A stretch of DNA of 23,768 nt from a virus. Position 1 is the first letter of the stretch; every line of letters begins with the position of its first letter. Shown piece by piece: positions 16,839 through 22,801 of the stretch. The translations under genes were made by a program, and so were the position numbers. The stretch covers positions 1 to 23,768 of IMG/VR virus record IMGVR_UViG_3300012954_000085; one strand, written 5' to 3'. The notes beneath the pieces were generated by a model that worked only from the letters and a program-made list of their open reading frames with translations, did not search any database and was not told where the DNA came from.

Positions 16839-17685
16839 TTGGGTAAAGGGAATCGGTGCTTCCTACGACAACACCAAAAAATACACAAGAGATGAGTATC
16901 GTAAGTTTAGTTTTGACAACGAACAACGCAAATATTCTTTTACGACGTTGTTGTGCAAGAAATATAAACTAGATCATGTTGATATTAGTGCAGGTGGAGC
17001 AGCAAATAACTCTCAAGCACGTAAACTAAAGAGGTATTTGCTTGCTAATGACCTGAATGACACTATTGTCATGTGGGGAATCACGTCAATCTATCGTGAT
17101 GAAATGTATTTTACCGATACTAAGAAACATCATTCGTTCCAACCTAACCAAAAAGTAGATTTACGTAAGACTGGTCGCAGCAATTGGTGCGGCCCTAAGG
17201 AACATTTCAATTTACACTTTGATGAGGAGATGGCAATATCCCTGTTGACATCAGATATTTGCCATTGGCAGAAACATTTTGAGTTAGCAGGTTGTGAACA
17301 GATGTGGTTTGACACTTTGAATACTATAACTTACGCAGAATACAGAGGACACTCACTCCATAAACCATTTTGTGAGATGCCCTACCCTTGCAATAAGGAT
17401 TTACTTAGTCAATTAGCATACAAGAATGGGTGGGATCCAATAGATGACAAGTATCATTCTTCAGATTGGAGAGCAGATTGTGATAGAATAAAACTATTAG
17501 AGCAAAAGGGAGTTGTAAATCCATACTCTTTCCACCCAACACGCCAGGGTCATGAGCAAATTGCGGAGATCCTTGACCCAATCTTTGAAAAGTATTATAA
17601 TAGACACAAAAGTAACAACCCAAATCCCAGTTTATACAAAACTTTGTGGCATAAATCATACCAAGTGAGTAATTACGATGACTAA
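16810..17685 (+). CDS. SGNH-family hydrolase-like protein 2
   Basis: This 291-aa protein is close to SGNH protein 3 (roughly half of residues identical by eye). Block I is LTLGCSW with nucleophile Ser10, block II is GGAANNSQ near residue 62, WGITSIYR is the block III strand, and YSFHPTRQGHEQIA carries the catalytic His242. Conserved positions shared with protein 3 include WCGPKEHF, LLSQLAY and SDWRADCDRI. It has a C-terminal extension of about 28 polar residues absent from protein 3. It overlaps gene 1 by 29 nt and gene 3 by 8 nt, so the trio is translationally coupled. The function is inferred only as an SGNH esterase or acyltransferase. Confidence 0.78.
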   Translation: MTRLLTLGCSWVKGIGASYDNTKKYTRDEYRKFSFDNEQRKYSFTTLLCKKYKLDHVDISAGGAANNSQARKLKRYLLANDLNDTIVMWGITSIYRDEMYFTDTKKHHSFQPNQKVDLRKTGRSNWCGPKEHFNLHFDEEMAISLLTSDICHWQKHFELAGCEQMWFDTLNTITYAEYRGHSLHKPFCEMPYPCNKDLLSQLAYKNGWDPIDDKYHSSDWRADCDRIKLLEQKGVVNPYSFHPTRQGHEQIAEILDPIFEKYYNRHKSNNPNPSLYKTLWHKSYQVSNYDD

Positions 17686-18484
17686 GTTACTGACTTTGGG
17701 GTGCAGTTGGATGGAAGGTGTCGGGGCTATGTACGTTCCGAACGTTCATAAGACATCCCAATTGTATAGCGATGTTTCACATAACCGAGAGTTGATGGCA
17801 AAATACTCTTTTAGAACTATTCTCTCAAAGAAGTATGGTTTTGAAAATGTCAATCTGGGTAAGGGTGGTGCATCTAATGGTTCGATGTTCCGTAGAGTGC
17901 TAACATACTTACGGAAAAATACTTTAGATGATACTATTGTCCTGTGGGGAATAACTTCTATCTACAGAATGGAGTTGTTTTTCAATCACTCGAAAGGGTT
18001 TTCGTCATTTCAACCAACACAAAGATCAAAAGCAAACTTACATGGTCCTGATTGGGTTGGACCAAAAGAATACTTTCGTCAACACTTCGATGAAAAAGTT
18101 CAACTAAACCACATGATCCGTGAAATATGTCATTGGCGGCACTATTTTGAGTTGCTTGGTGTTCCTCAACTATGGTTTCATACGTTGAATTACCCTGGAA
18201 TTGATTGGCGCAAAAAAGATGCTTTCCGAAACTTTGTGAAACTACCTTATCCTTGCAATAATGACTTACTAAGTCAATTGGCATATCATAATGGATGGAA
18301 TCCAAAGGATGATAAGTATCACTTTTCTGACTGGAAAGCAGACTGTGATCGTATTTCACATCTGAAAAAGAGGAAGATAGTCAACCCATACTCCTTCCAT
18401 CCAACTCTAGAGGGACATAAGCAAATCGCTGACATCCTTGACGCAGCAGTGAATAACTGTTATACTAACTATAAGGGAGTATAA
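17678..18484 (+). CDS. SGNH-family hydrolase-like protein 3
   Basis: This 268-aa protein is a tandem duplicate of SGNH protein 2. It has LTLGCSW with Ser10, KGGASNGSMF as block II, WGITSIYRME as block III, and YSFHPTLEGHKQIA with His241. The middle regions DDTIVLWGIT and DLLSQLAYHNGWNPKDDKYH are nearly the same as in protein 2, while the N-terminal loop after GCSW differs, which suggests a diverged substrate pocket. The gene begins inside the last codons of gene 2 (ATGACTAA overlap) and ends 7 nt before the DUF3310 gene. No signal peptide is present. Confidence 0.78.
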   Translation: MTKLLTLGCSWMEGVGAMYVPNVHKTSQLYSDVSHNRELMAKYSFRTILSKKYGFENVNLGKGGASNGSMFRRVLTYLRKNTLDDTIVLWGITSIYRMELFFNHSKGFSSFQPTQRSKANLHGPDWVGPKEYFRQHFDEKVQLNHMIREICHWRHYFELLGVPQLWFHTLNYPGIDWRKKDAFRNFVKLPYPCNNDLLSQLAYHNGWNPKDDKYHFSDWKADCDRISHLKKRKIVNPYSFHPTLEGHKQIADILDAAVNNCYTNYKGV

Positions 18485-18491
18485 CATTCTT

Positions 18492-18920
18492 ATGGCCGAA
18501 ATTCACGCAGACGATGAGTTTGGACTACCTCTTGATTTCGTAACTTCAAGAAACAAGATGAAAGAAGAAAAAGTAACTGACTCCATCACTATTGGTACAG
18601 GTGAGTCATTTGGTGCAGCACAACCTGTTCCTATGGATGGAATAATCTTCGGTGCTGAGGGTGCAGATGTTATTTCATTTGATATGAGTATTCCTGAAAA
18701 GCGTCCTCAACCCAAGAGTGCTAATTACAGTCATCCCGAGCACTACAATACCGGTAAGATTGAAGTATGGGACTTTGTTGCAGATCAAGGTCTTGACTTC
18801 TTTGCTGGAAATGTGGTAAAATATGTCAGTCGAGCAGGTAAGAAAGTGGGCGAATCTCGTCTCTCAGACTTACAGAAAGCTAGGACATACATACAGAAAA
18901 TGATTGATCTTTCGGCATGA
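18492..18920 (+). CDS. DUF3310 (nucleotide kinase-like) protein
   Basis: This 142-aa protein carries a C-terminal DUF3310 domain at residues ~78-142. The hallmark is HYNTGKIEVWDFVADQGLDF, followed by GNVVKYVSRAGKK and LSDLQKARTYIQKMI. DUF3310 proteins are small phage proteins sometimes annotated as nucleotide kinase-like. Their biochemical role is not settled. The N-terminal ~75 residues are acidic, lack recognisable motifs and are probably disordered. An AAGGGAG sequence in the end of the preceding gene may serve as a distant Shine-Dalgarno site. Its stop overlaps the next SGNH start (ATGA). It is an outsider within the SGNH run and may simply be co-expressed. Confidence 0.88.
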   Translation: MAEIHADDEFGLPLDFVTSRNKMKEEKVTDSITIGTGESFGAAQPVPMDGIIFGAEGADVISFDMSIPEKRPQPKSANYSHPEHYNTGKIEVWDFVADQGLDFFAGNVVKYVSRAGKKVGESRLSDLQKARTYIQKMIDLSA

Positions 18921-19552
18921 TCTTTGCGGGTTGTTCTTATACATGGGGTGATGAACTGAGGAATCGCCTGACTGAGCGATTCATCCATCATGTCTCTAAA
19001 CATTATAAGACTGAAGTTACAGATCTATCCCAATGTGGTGCATCTAATGACTTCATCGTAAATAGGGCACTGCATGAGATCAAGACTAATGGTGTTCAAC
19101 CTACGGTCTTGCAACTCACAGTGCCTACCCGCATTGAATACTATGCAGAAGATGGTCCACATCTATTCTGCCCCTATCGCTTCCGTCAAGATAACTCTAA
19201 CTTCAACTTTCGCTCTGGTAACAAGAAGAAAGTCCCACACTCCCTAGCAATGTCTTCCTACTACCGTTGGGTGTGGAATAAGACACATGGTGGGGAGAAT
19301 CTGTATAAGAACTTATTGTTATTTGAACAGTTTGCTAAGGTACACAATGTTCCTTACATTGTACTGTTCAATGATTGCGATCCACTAGCAGATCTTGGTT
19401 ATTGGCGTAACCTAATGGATGACTCTACGATGCATTGCATCTATAAGGATATCCTGAAGATTATCCAGACACCAGGTCAAGGTCATCCAAATGCACTGCA
19501 GCATAAGACTATTGCTGAGTATATTATTGCACACACGGACTTTGATTGCTAG
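18917..19552 (+). CDS. SGNH-family hydrolase-like protein 4
   Basis: This 211-aa protein is a shorter, more divergent family member. Block I is AGCSYTWGDE with Ser7. Block II is CGASNDFIVN. LQLTVPTRIEYY takes the block III position, and GHPNALQHKTIAEYI contains the probable catalytic His190. It lacks much of the middle insert (roughly 50 residues) of proteins 1-3. It is coupled to the DUF3310 gene by ATGA. The length is near the minimum for the fold but all expected catalytic positions are filled, so I regard it as probably active. The substrate is unknown. Confidence 0.75.
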   Translation: MIFAGCSYTWGDELRNRLTERFIHHVSKHYKTEVTDLSQCGASNDFIVNRALHEIKTNGVQPTVLQLTVPTRIEYYAEDGPHLFCPYRFRQDNSNFNFRSGNKKKVPHSLAMSSYYRWVWNKTHGGENLYKNLLLFEQFAKVHNVPYIVLFNDCDPLADLGYWRNLMDDSTMHCIYKDILKIIQTPGQGHPNALQHKTIAEYIIAHTDFDC

Positions 19553-19555
19553 AAT

Positions 19556-19563
19556 CTAAATAA
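19556..19563 (+). promoter_or_regulatory. Late promoter-like box
   Basis: CTAAATAA in the 34-nt gap before the small Cys protein resembles the CTAAATA/NATAAATA late boxes elsewhere in the window. The spacing to the ATG at 19587 is about 23 nt, as for gp25. No Shine-Dalgarno sequence is seen here. Confidence 0.45.
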
Positions 19564-19586
19564 TTCGATCAACTGCTGTTCTCCCC

Positions 19587-19856
19587 ATGAGAAAATGTGA
19601 GAAATGTGGTGCTACCTGGATGGAGGGTCAACTCTACTGGCAGGGTACTGGTAAACCGGGTAAAGATATAGATCTCGCTGGTTTAGTCTGTAATAATATT
19701 CAAACAGATGATCCAGACTACGGCAAATGCATCAATGCATCTAGAGGTAAATCAGGTGGTGATACTTGGGAATATCGTAGAGGGTTTCTTGATGGTGCAC
19801 TTGACTCCCTCAAAAAACAACGTGAGGACATGAGGGATAAATTTGGCGATCTCTGA
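19587..19856 (+). CDS. Small Cys-rich putative zinc-binding protein (89 aa)
   Basis: The protein opens with MRKCEKCGATWMEGQLYW, giving a CxxC pair at C4 and C7 typical of a treble-clef or zinc-ribbon start. C35 and C48 could complete a four-Cys metal site. The C-terminal third is a charged helix (LDSLKKQREDMRDKFGDL). Similar short CxxC proteins occur in cyanophages, but I do not know a function. It overlaps the next gene by 14 nt, and a GAGGG within its end appears to serve as the ribosome site for that gene. Confidence 0.7.
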   Translation: MRKCEKCGATWMEGQLYWQGTGKPGKDIDLAGLVCNNIQTDDPDYGKCINASRGKSGGDTWEYRRGFLDGALDSLKKQREDMRDKFGDL

Positions 19857-20646
19857 TACATTATTGGTTGTTGGTGGTAGATGGGCAGAAGGCAGAACTG
19901 CCGGATATGTTCATGGTCAATCTAAAAAAGAATGGTCACAACTCAATAATAACCCAGACTCCTGCCGCCACCTTCATTGGGGGGAACTACTAGGAATAAA
20001 ACATAACCTACATGTTGATTATATTGCCGAAAGTGATCAAACCAATGAAGAAGCATTCCTTAGAGTAACAGAATACTTACAGAGACCTCATAACCTCGTA
20101 GGAGTCATCTGGGAAGTACAACCAATATATCTCAAACGTATATACTCCAGTAAGACTGATTTTCGTAAATCCTGTAGTCCATATTTCCCAGAACATATCA
20201 AAGATCATATAAGATCTCATAAGATTGACTTTGACTATTACTTCGATAATTATATCGACCCAGCATGGGAAAGAACCTGTCTCCAAATGGCAATCGCCCA
20301 TTGGGATGAATACTTCAAACTAAAAGGCATACCTAACTATTGGTTTGATTCCTTATACGACTGTATTCACCCATGTCCACGTGGGATTCGTAAATGTTTA
20401 CTACAGGAACTCACTTGGGTCTGCTCCACCGATTATGAACTAAACGGTGACTGGCACCTCTGTTATAGAGATCGTAAAGACTATCCTCAGTTAGATCATG
20501 CAGTTACTGTGGGTCTAGTGGATCCATTCTTTCACTCACCTACAAAAGAGGGGAACCGGCGAATCGCACTCATCATGGAACACGTCTATAAAGACATCTT
20601 TCATAACCCTTATAACTATATTTCATACCCTCACCTTCGTGCATAA
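19843..20646 (+). CDS. SGNH-like protein 5, probable catalytically dead paralogue
   Basis: This 267-aa protein starts at a TTG (19843), the only usable start between the in-frame stop at 19831 and the first strand, with GAGGG six nt upstream. It aligns with SGNH proteins 1-3 over the whole length. The strand LLVV is followed by GGRW at 11-14 where the others have GCSW, so the nucleophile Ser is Arg. WDEYFKLKGIPNYWFDSLYD matches WRHYFELLGVPQLWFHTLNY of protein 3. DPFFHSPTKEGNRRIA aligns with NPYSFHPTRQGHEQIA, putting Ser232 at the His position with a His one residue earlier. Both catalytic positions are changed while the scaffold is kept, so a binding or regulatory role is more likely than hydrolysis. 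Confidence 0.75.
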   Translation: MAISDTLLVVGGRWAEGRTAGYVHGQSKKEWSQLNNNPDSCRHLHWGELLGIKHNLHVDYIAESDQTNEEAFLRVTEYLQRPHNLVGVIWEVQPIYLKRIYSSKTDFRKSCSPYFPEHIKDHIRSHKIDFDYYFDNYIDPAWERTCLQMAIAHWDEYFKLKGIPNYWFDSLYDCIHPCPRGIRKCLLQELTWVCSTDYELNGDWHLCYRDRKDYPQLDHAVTVGLVDPFFHSPTKEGNRRIALIMEHVYKDIFHNPYNYISYPHLRA

Positions 20647-20667
20647 AGAGGGTTCCGAACCTCACCC

Positions 20668-20898
20668 ATGACCCAATCATTCGCTCCACTACTCCCAGGC
20701 ATGCAAAGTTTCCTAATACACCTCACAGCATTCTTTCAGGTTGTAGTGGTCAACTGTGTACAACCAGCAAACTGGGAGCACTGTGCACCTGTACATGAAT
20801 GGTTACTGCCAGAACTAGCAGTTGGTTATCAACTATGGACTGGGCAAACAACTCCCTACGACTCTGAGAAGGAATTTCTCCATGAAATATCTCATTGA
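20668..20898 (+). CDS. Small hypothetical protein (76 aa) with a hydrophobic segment
   Basis: The ORF fits the gap between SGNH-like protein 5 and the 55-aa gene. Residues ~14-30 (SFLIHLTAFFQVVVVNC) are hydrophobic enough for one membrane pass. The rest is polar with Trp-rich WEHCAPVHEWLLPE. An AGAGGG lies 15 nt before the ATG, rather far. It overlaps the next gene by 17 nt. I recognise no family and cannot exclude that it is a chance frame. Confidence 0.5.
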   Translation: MTQSFAPLLPGMQSFLIHLTAFFQVVVVNCVQPANWEHCAPVHEWLLPELAVGYQLWTGQTTPYDSEKEFLHEISH

Positions 20899-21049
20899 AT
20901 ACCAAGACCAATTCTTCAAGTGGCATCGCTATGGCGAGCAGCACAACTTGACATCTGCTTCTAGTTTGGCAAAAGGTCGTTCAATCCAAACTGGTAAGAA
21001 GTTTCGCTTGACTCAAAATGGCAATTTAGTCGAAATCTTCTACCCTTGA
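20882..21049 (+). CDS. Small basic hypothetical protein (55 aa)
   Basis: The ATG at 20882 has a good Shine-Dalgarno sequence (AAGGA, about 8 nt upstream). The opening MKYLIEYQDQFFKWHRYGEQ and the later AKGRSIQTGKKFRLTQNG fit a small beta-rich basic protein type that I recall from T4-like cyanophages, function unknown. It is the last gene of the plus-strand run, ending about 25 nt before the strong terminator at 21075-21112. Confidence 0.75.
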   Translation: MKYLIEYQDQFFKWHRYGEQHNLTSASSLAKGRSIQTGKKFRLTQNGNLVEIFYP

Positions 21050-21074
21050 TATGACTGCATAGTTGAACACTTCT

Positions 21075-21112
21075 CCCCCCTCGAAAGGTTGGGGGTGGGG
21101 GGGATTTTTTTT
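21075..21112 (+). terminator. GC-rich terminator with T8 tract
   Basis: A C6 run (21075-21080) can pair with either of two G runs (G5 at 21091-21095 or G7 at 21097-21103), and the second is followed after one base by eight T residues. It lies just after the last plus-strand gene. The alternative pairings are unusual. The stem is pure G-C. Confidence 0.8.
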
Positions 21113-21258
21113 CCTCGGAATTTTTTCTAAGGGACCTCTGGGGGTCTCCGAAAAAAATTTTGATATTGATATCACTAGGTCGTCTGGAAACGTTTATAGC
21201 TTAGAAAGACGGTACTTTTTTGGCAACGCCCCCCCGCGATCACAACAACCGGCACCGA

Positions 21259-21357
21259 ATCACTGTCCCTGAGTGATACTAACTGTCCGTGGCAGTTTGT
21301 GTCAGATAGTGGGCACGATTGGTGTGAGGTTCTTGATGCTTACTGTGTGCCCACTAT
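21259..21357. other. Three consecutive hairpins, candidate structured RNA
   Basis: The first stem is ATCACT/AGTGAT (21259-21264 with 21272-21277, 7-nt loop). The second is AACTG/CAGTT (21281-21285 with 21293-21297, 7-nt loop). The third is a perfect 11-bp pairing ATAGTGGGCAC/GTGCCCACTAT (21306-21316 with 21347-21357) closing a 30-nt loop. No ORF overlaps it convincingly, and I match it to no known RNA family. Confidence 0.5.
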
Positions 21358-21484
21358 GTGTCTCTCAGTGTCTCCTAGTTTCCTCCTTGGTTGTTATCCG
21401 AATCATAGCAGTGATTTCTCCCAGTGACTGTCAGAAATGTGCCAGTTCGTAGACTGTCTAAATGTCACTAACTGTTCGACTGTT
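21262..21484 (+). repeat. Recurring ACTGTY hexamers
   Basis: ACTGTC occurs at 21262, 21282, 21427 and 21453, and ACTGTT at 21471 and 21479, all in the same orientation. Six copies in about 220 bp of otherwise unique sequence is far above the roughly 0.1 expected. The spacing is irregular. Confidence 0.45.
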
Positions 21485-21498
21485 TGTGAACTTAGGGG

Positions 21499-21527
21499 TT
21501 GCAATTCTTGGAGATTCGTGGTAGAAT
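21499..21527 (+). promoter_or_regulatory. Sigma70-like promoter without an obvious gene
   Basis: TTGCAA (21499-21504) and TAGAAT (21522-21527) are separated by exactly 17 nt, close to the TTGACA-N17-TATAAT consensus. No plus-strand ORF follows before the opposing gene at 21609, so it may drive a non-coding or antisense RNA. Confidence 0.5.
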
Positions 21528-21608
21528 TGTGAGTTCATTGTGTGCTCGCTAAGGTAACAGTAACTCCGCACAATAAGGAACGAATAAGTTTACATAACAC
21601 GATTTATT

Positions 21609-21746
21609 TCAACATTTACGATTACACTTAGAAACACGATATTCCATGAATAAACGATAGTCAACGGGGTGCATATTTAGTAGGGCATGATACACCTCAT
21701 CATTGACTAAAGTATCAGTATTTCCAGTGGATTTACGATGTTTCAT
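21609..21746 (-). CDS. Small basic hypothetical protein (45 aa)
   Basis: The ORF begins MKHRKSTGNTDTLVNDEVYH and ends YRVSKCNRKC, a basic protein with two Cys near the end. It is in line with the run of small minus-strand genes and has the same ACTAAC leader element immediately before its ATG (TTACTAACA) that other genes of the run show. No Shine-Dalgarno sequence is present. It is too short to be certain. Confidence 0.5.
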   Translation of the reverse strand: MKHRKSTGNTDTLVNDEVYHALLNMHPVDYRLFMEYRVSKCNRKC

Positions 21747-21791
21747 TGTTAGTAACTGTGCTGCTGCGCGTTTACATCAATAAAACATAAT

Positions 21792-22007
21792 TTAGAACCT
21801 ATTTGGCACTTTATATAGTTGGACGGAACTAACACAAAATGCAGCAGATTCAGTGATCTGATTGACTACATCCTCCTCATTATCTGCATACCATACGGTA
21901 CACATAGCAGCATCGATTATCCCCTGTCTAAATGACAATGGACACTCGAAGTCTCCATCTACCCAATCAAACTGAATGGAGTCAATTACGTATCTTGATT
22001 GTGTCAT
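21792..22007 (-). CDS. Small acidic hypothetical protein (71 aa)
   Basis: The protein starts MTQSRYVIDSIQFDWVDGDF and is acidic with three Cys. It looks like a small alpha/beta protein without signal or membrane segment. It lies 39 nt downstream of the 115-aa gene. The gap holds a leader with ACTAAC and TCAACCCCATT that is repeated before the 115-aa gene, and there is no Shine-Dalgarno sequence. I recognise no family. Confidence 0.65.
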   Translation of the reverse strand: MTQSRYVIDSIQFDWVDGDFECPLSFRQGIIDAAMCTVWYADNEEDVVNQITESAAFCVSSVQLYKVPNRF

Positions 22008-22021
22008 GATCTTGAAAGAAT

Positions 22022-22044
22022 AATGGGGTTGATTGTTAGTTAGT
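22022..22044 (-). repeat. Leader repeat copy 1 (ACTAAC...TCAACCCCATT)
   Basis: Read on the minus strand, TTACTAACTAACAA is followed by TCAACCCCATT (22022-22032 on plus: AATGGGGTTGA). The same 11-nt core recurs at 22408-22418 before the neighbouring gene. Both lie about 15-20 nt before a start codon that lacks a Shine-Dalgarno sequence. Confidence 0.55.
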
Positions 22045-22046
22045 AA

Positions 22047-22394
22047 TTATGCGAGGATATAACCATTGGAGAAATCATCTGCATTGTAGACTCTACTTTG
22101 ATTGGCATATCCTACGAATTTAGAAACATACCATTTGAAATCTTTCTGAAATACTCCTTCACCAGTTTTGGCGAACTCATCACATAGTGCATTGAGTCTG
22201 CTCTTGGTGGTATTACTTTGCCAACCTCCATCAAACATCTGAAGAACACCATTTGAGACAATAGCAATCAGATTCCCATGCAAGTACACTTCAGAAGAGT
22301 TACGAATAGGTGAATAGATTACACGGGTGTTTGATGAACTGAAGTTTTCGCAATTACGGATTGCGGTGTTCATTTGCTTTTCAATCTTACGCAT
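22047..22394 (-). CDS. Hypothetical protein (115 aa), cyanophage type
   Basis: Residues ~30-75 form a beta-rich stretch (VYLHGNLIAIVSNGVLQMFD) followed by GGWQSNTTKSRLNALCDEFA and a later FQKDFKWYVSK. I recall these features from short conserved cyanophage proteins of unknown function. The C-terminus is polar. The ATG at 22394 is preceded by ATTATCATC and the leader repeat AGTAACACTAACTCAACCCCATT, not by a Shine-Dalgarno sequence. It follows the 88-aa gene by 42 nt and is probably in the same transcript. Confidence 0.75.
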   Translation of the reverse strand: MRKIEKQMNTAIRNCENFSSSNTRVIYSPIRNSSEVYLHGNLIAIVSNGVLQMFDGGWQSNTTKSRLNALCDEFAKTGEGVFQKDFKWYVSKFVGYANQSRVYNADDFSNGYILA

Positions 22395-22407
22395 GATGAT
22401 AATAATG

Positions 22408-22430
22408 AATGGGGTTGAGTTAGTGTTACT
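22408..22430 (-). repeat. Leader repeat copy 2 (AGTAACACTAACTCAACCCCATT)
   Basis: The minus-strand reading combines AGTAACACTAAC (22419-22430), which is repeated exactly at 23218-23229, with TCAACCCCATT (22408-22418), which is repeated exactly at 22022-22032. It sits in the 42-nt gap before the 115-aa gene and so links the leaders of three genes. Confidence 0.6.
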
Positions 22431-22436
22431 TAGTGA

Positions 22437-22703
22437 TCAAAGATCTTTCATCATTTCGTTCACTTCGTCGCGGTTGATTGTTTCATCATCCCAACGGAAT
22501 CCATCACCATTTACTTCACGTTGGCAGTTATTCATGCAGCGAATAAATGCATCATAAGGTGTGTCACATGTCTCACAATATGTCACACATGCCTTGGCAG
22601 TGTTATAAAGAAACTCATCATTTTGCATCCACAAAGTAACATTCCAGGTGGCACGATTTGCCCAACCGTTGTAAGTTTGTGTCTCGGTGGTGTTAGTGAA
22701 CAT
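22437..22703 (-). CDS. Hypothetical protein with YNGWANRATWNV motif (88 aa)
   Basis: I chose the ATG at 22703. A TTG extends the frame to 22805 but would place the conserved promoter repeat inside the gene. The motif YNGWANRATWNVTLWMQND at residues ~10-28 is characteristic of a small phage family common in cyanophages (I believe DUF7249, not verified). Its function is unknown. The remainder has four Cys (CVTYCETCD and CMNNCQ) and an acidic C-terminus. It is the first gene downstream of the operator/promoter module at 22720-22787 and has no Shine-Dalgarno sequence. Confidence 0.75.
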   Translation of the reverse strand: MFTNTTETQTYNGWANRATWNVTLWMQNDEFLYNTAKACVTYCETCDTPYDAFIRCMNNCQREVNGDGFRWDDETINRDEVNEMMKDL

Positions 22704-22719
22704 TTGGTTTCGTTGTTTG

Positions 22720-22787
22720 ACTTGTGAATACAATAGACCAGATGGCGGGTCAAAAACATATCTTGTGACACTTATCCTAGTGGCACA
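22720..22787 (-). promoter_or_regulatory. Operator/promoter module copy 1
   Basis: On the minus strand, an inverted repeat with one mismatch (22764-22787, half-sites TGTGCCAC and GTGTCACA around 8 nt) is followed 27 nt later by CTATTGTATTCACAAGT (22720-22736). TTGACC (22748-22753) and TATTCA (22725-22730) are 17 nt apart and could be the -35 and -10. The start codon is 16 nt further. The same layout recurs at 23495-23562. Confidence 0.6.
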
Positions 22788-22801
22788 GAATATCGTTTTT
22801 A

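Larger units (their letters stand above)
21113..21608. other. Non-coding block between convergent gene runs
   Basis: About 500 bp without a credible ORF on either strand. It holds a poly-A/T stretch, a short imperfect stem GGGACC/GGTCTCC at 21131-21149, a C7 run at 21230-21236, three consecutive hairpins (21259-21357), recurring ACTGTY words and one sigma70-like promoter (21499-21527). Its composition (GT-rich plus strand) differs from the coding regions. It may contain a structured RNA or a replication or regulatory locus. Confidence 0.6.

Noticed and set aside
21131-21149. GGGACC/GGTCTCC stem as a second terminator
   Set aside because: The stem has a bulge and is not followed by a T-run on either strand.
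21063-21272. 69-codon plus-strand frame across the terminator
   Set aside because: It is translated from G-run, T-run and C-run low-complexity DNA and includes the terminator hairpin, so it is not a gene.
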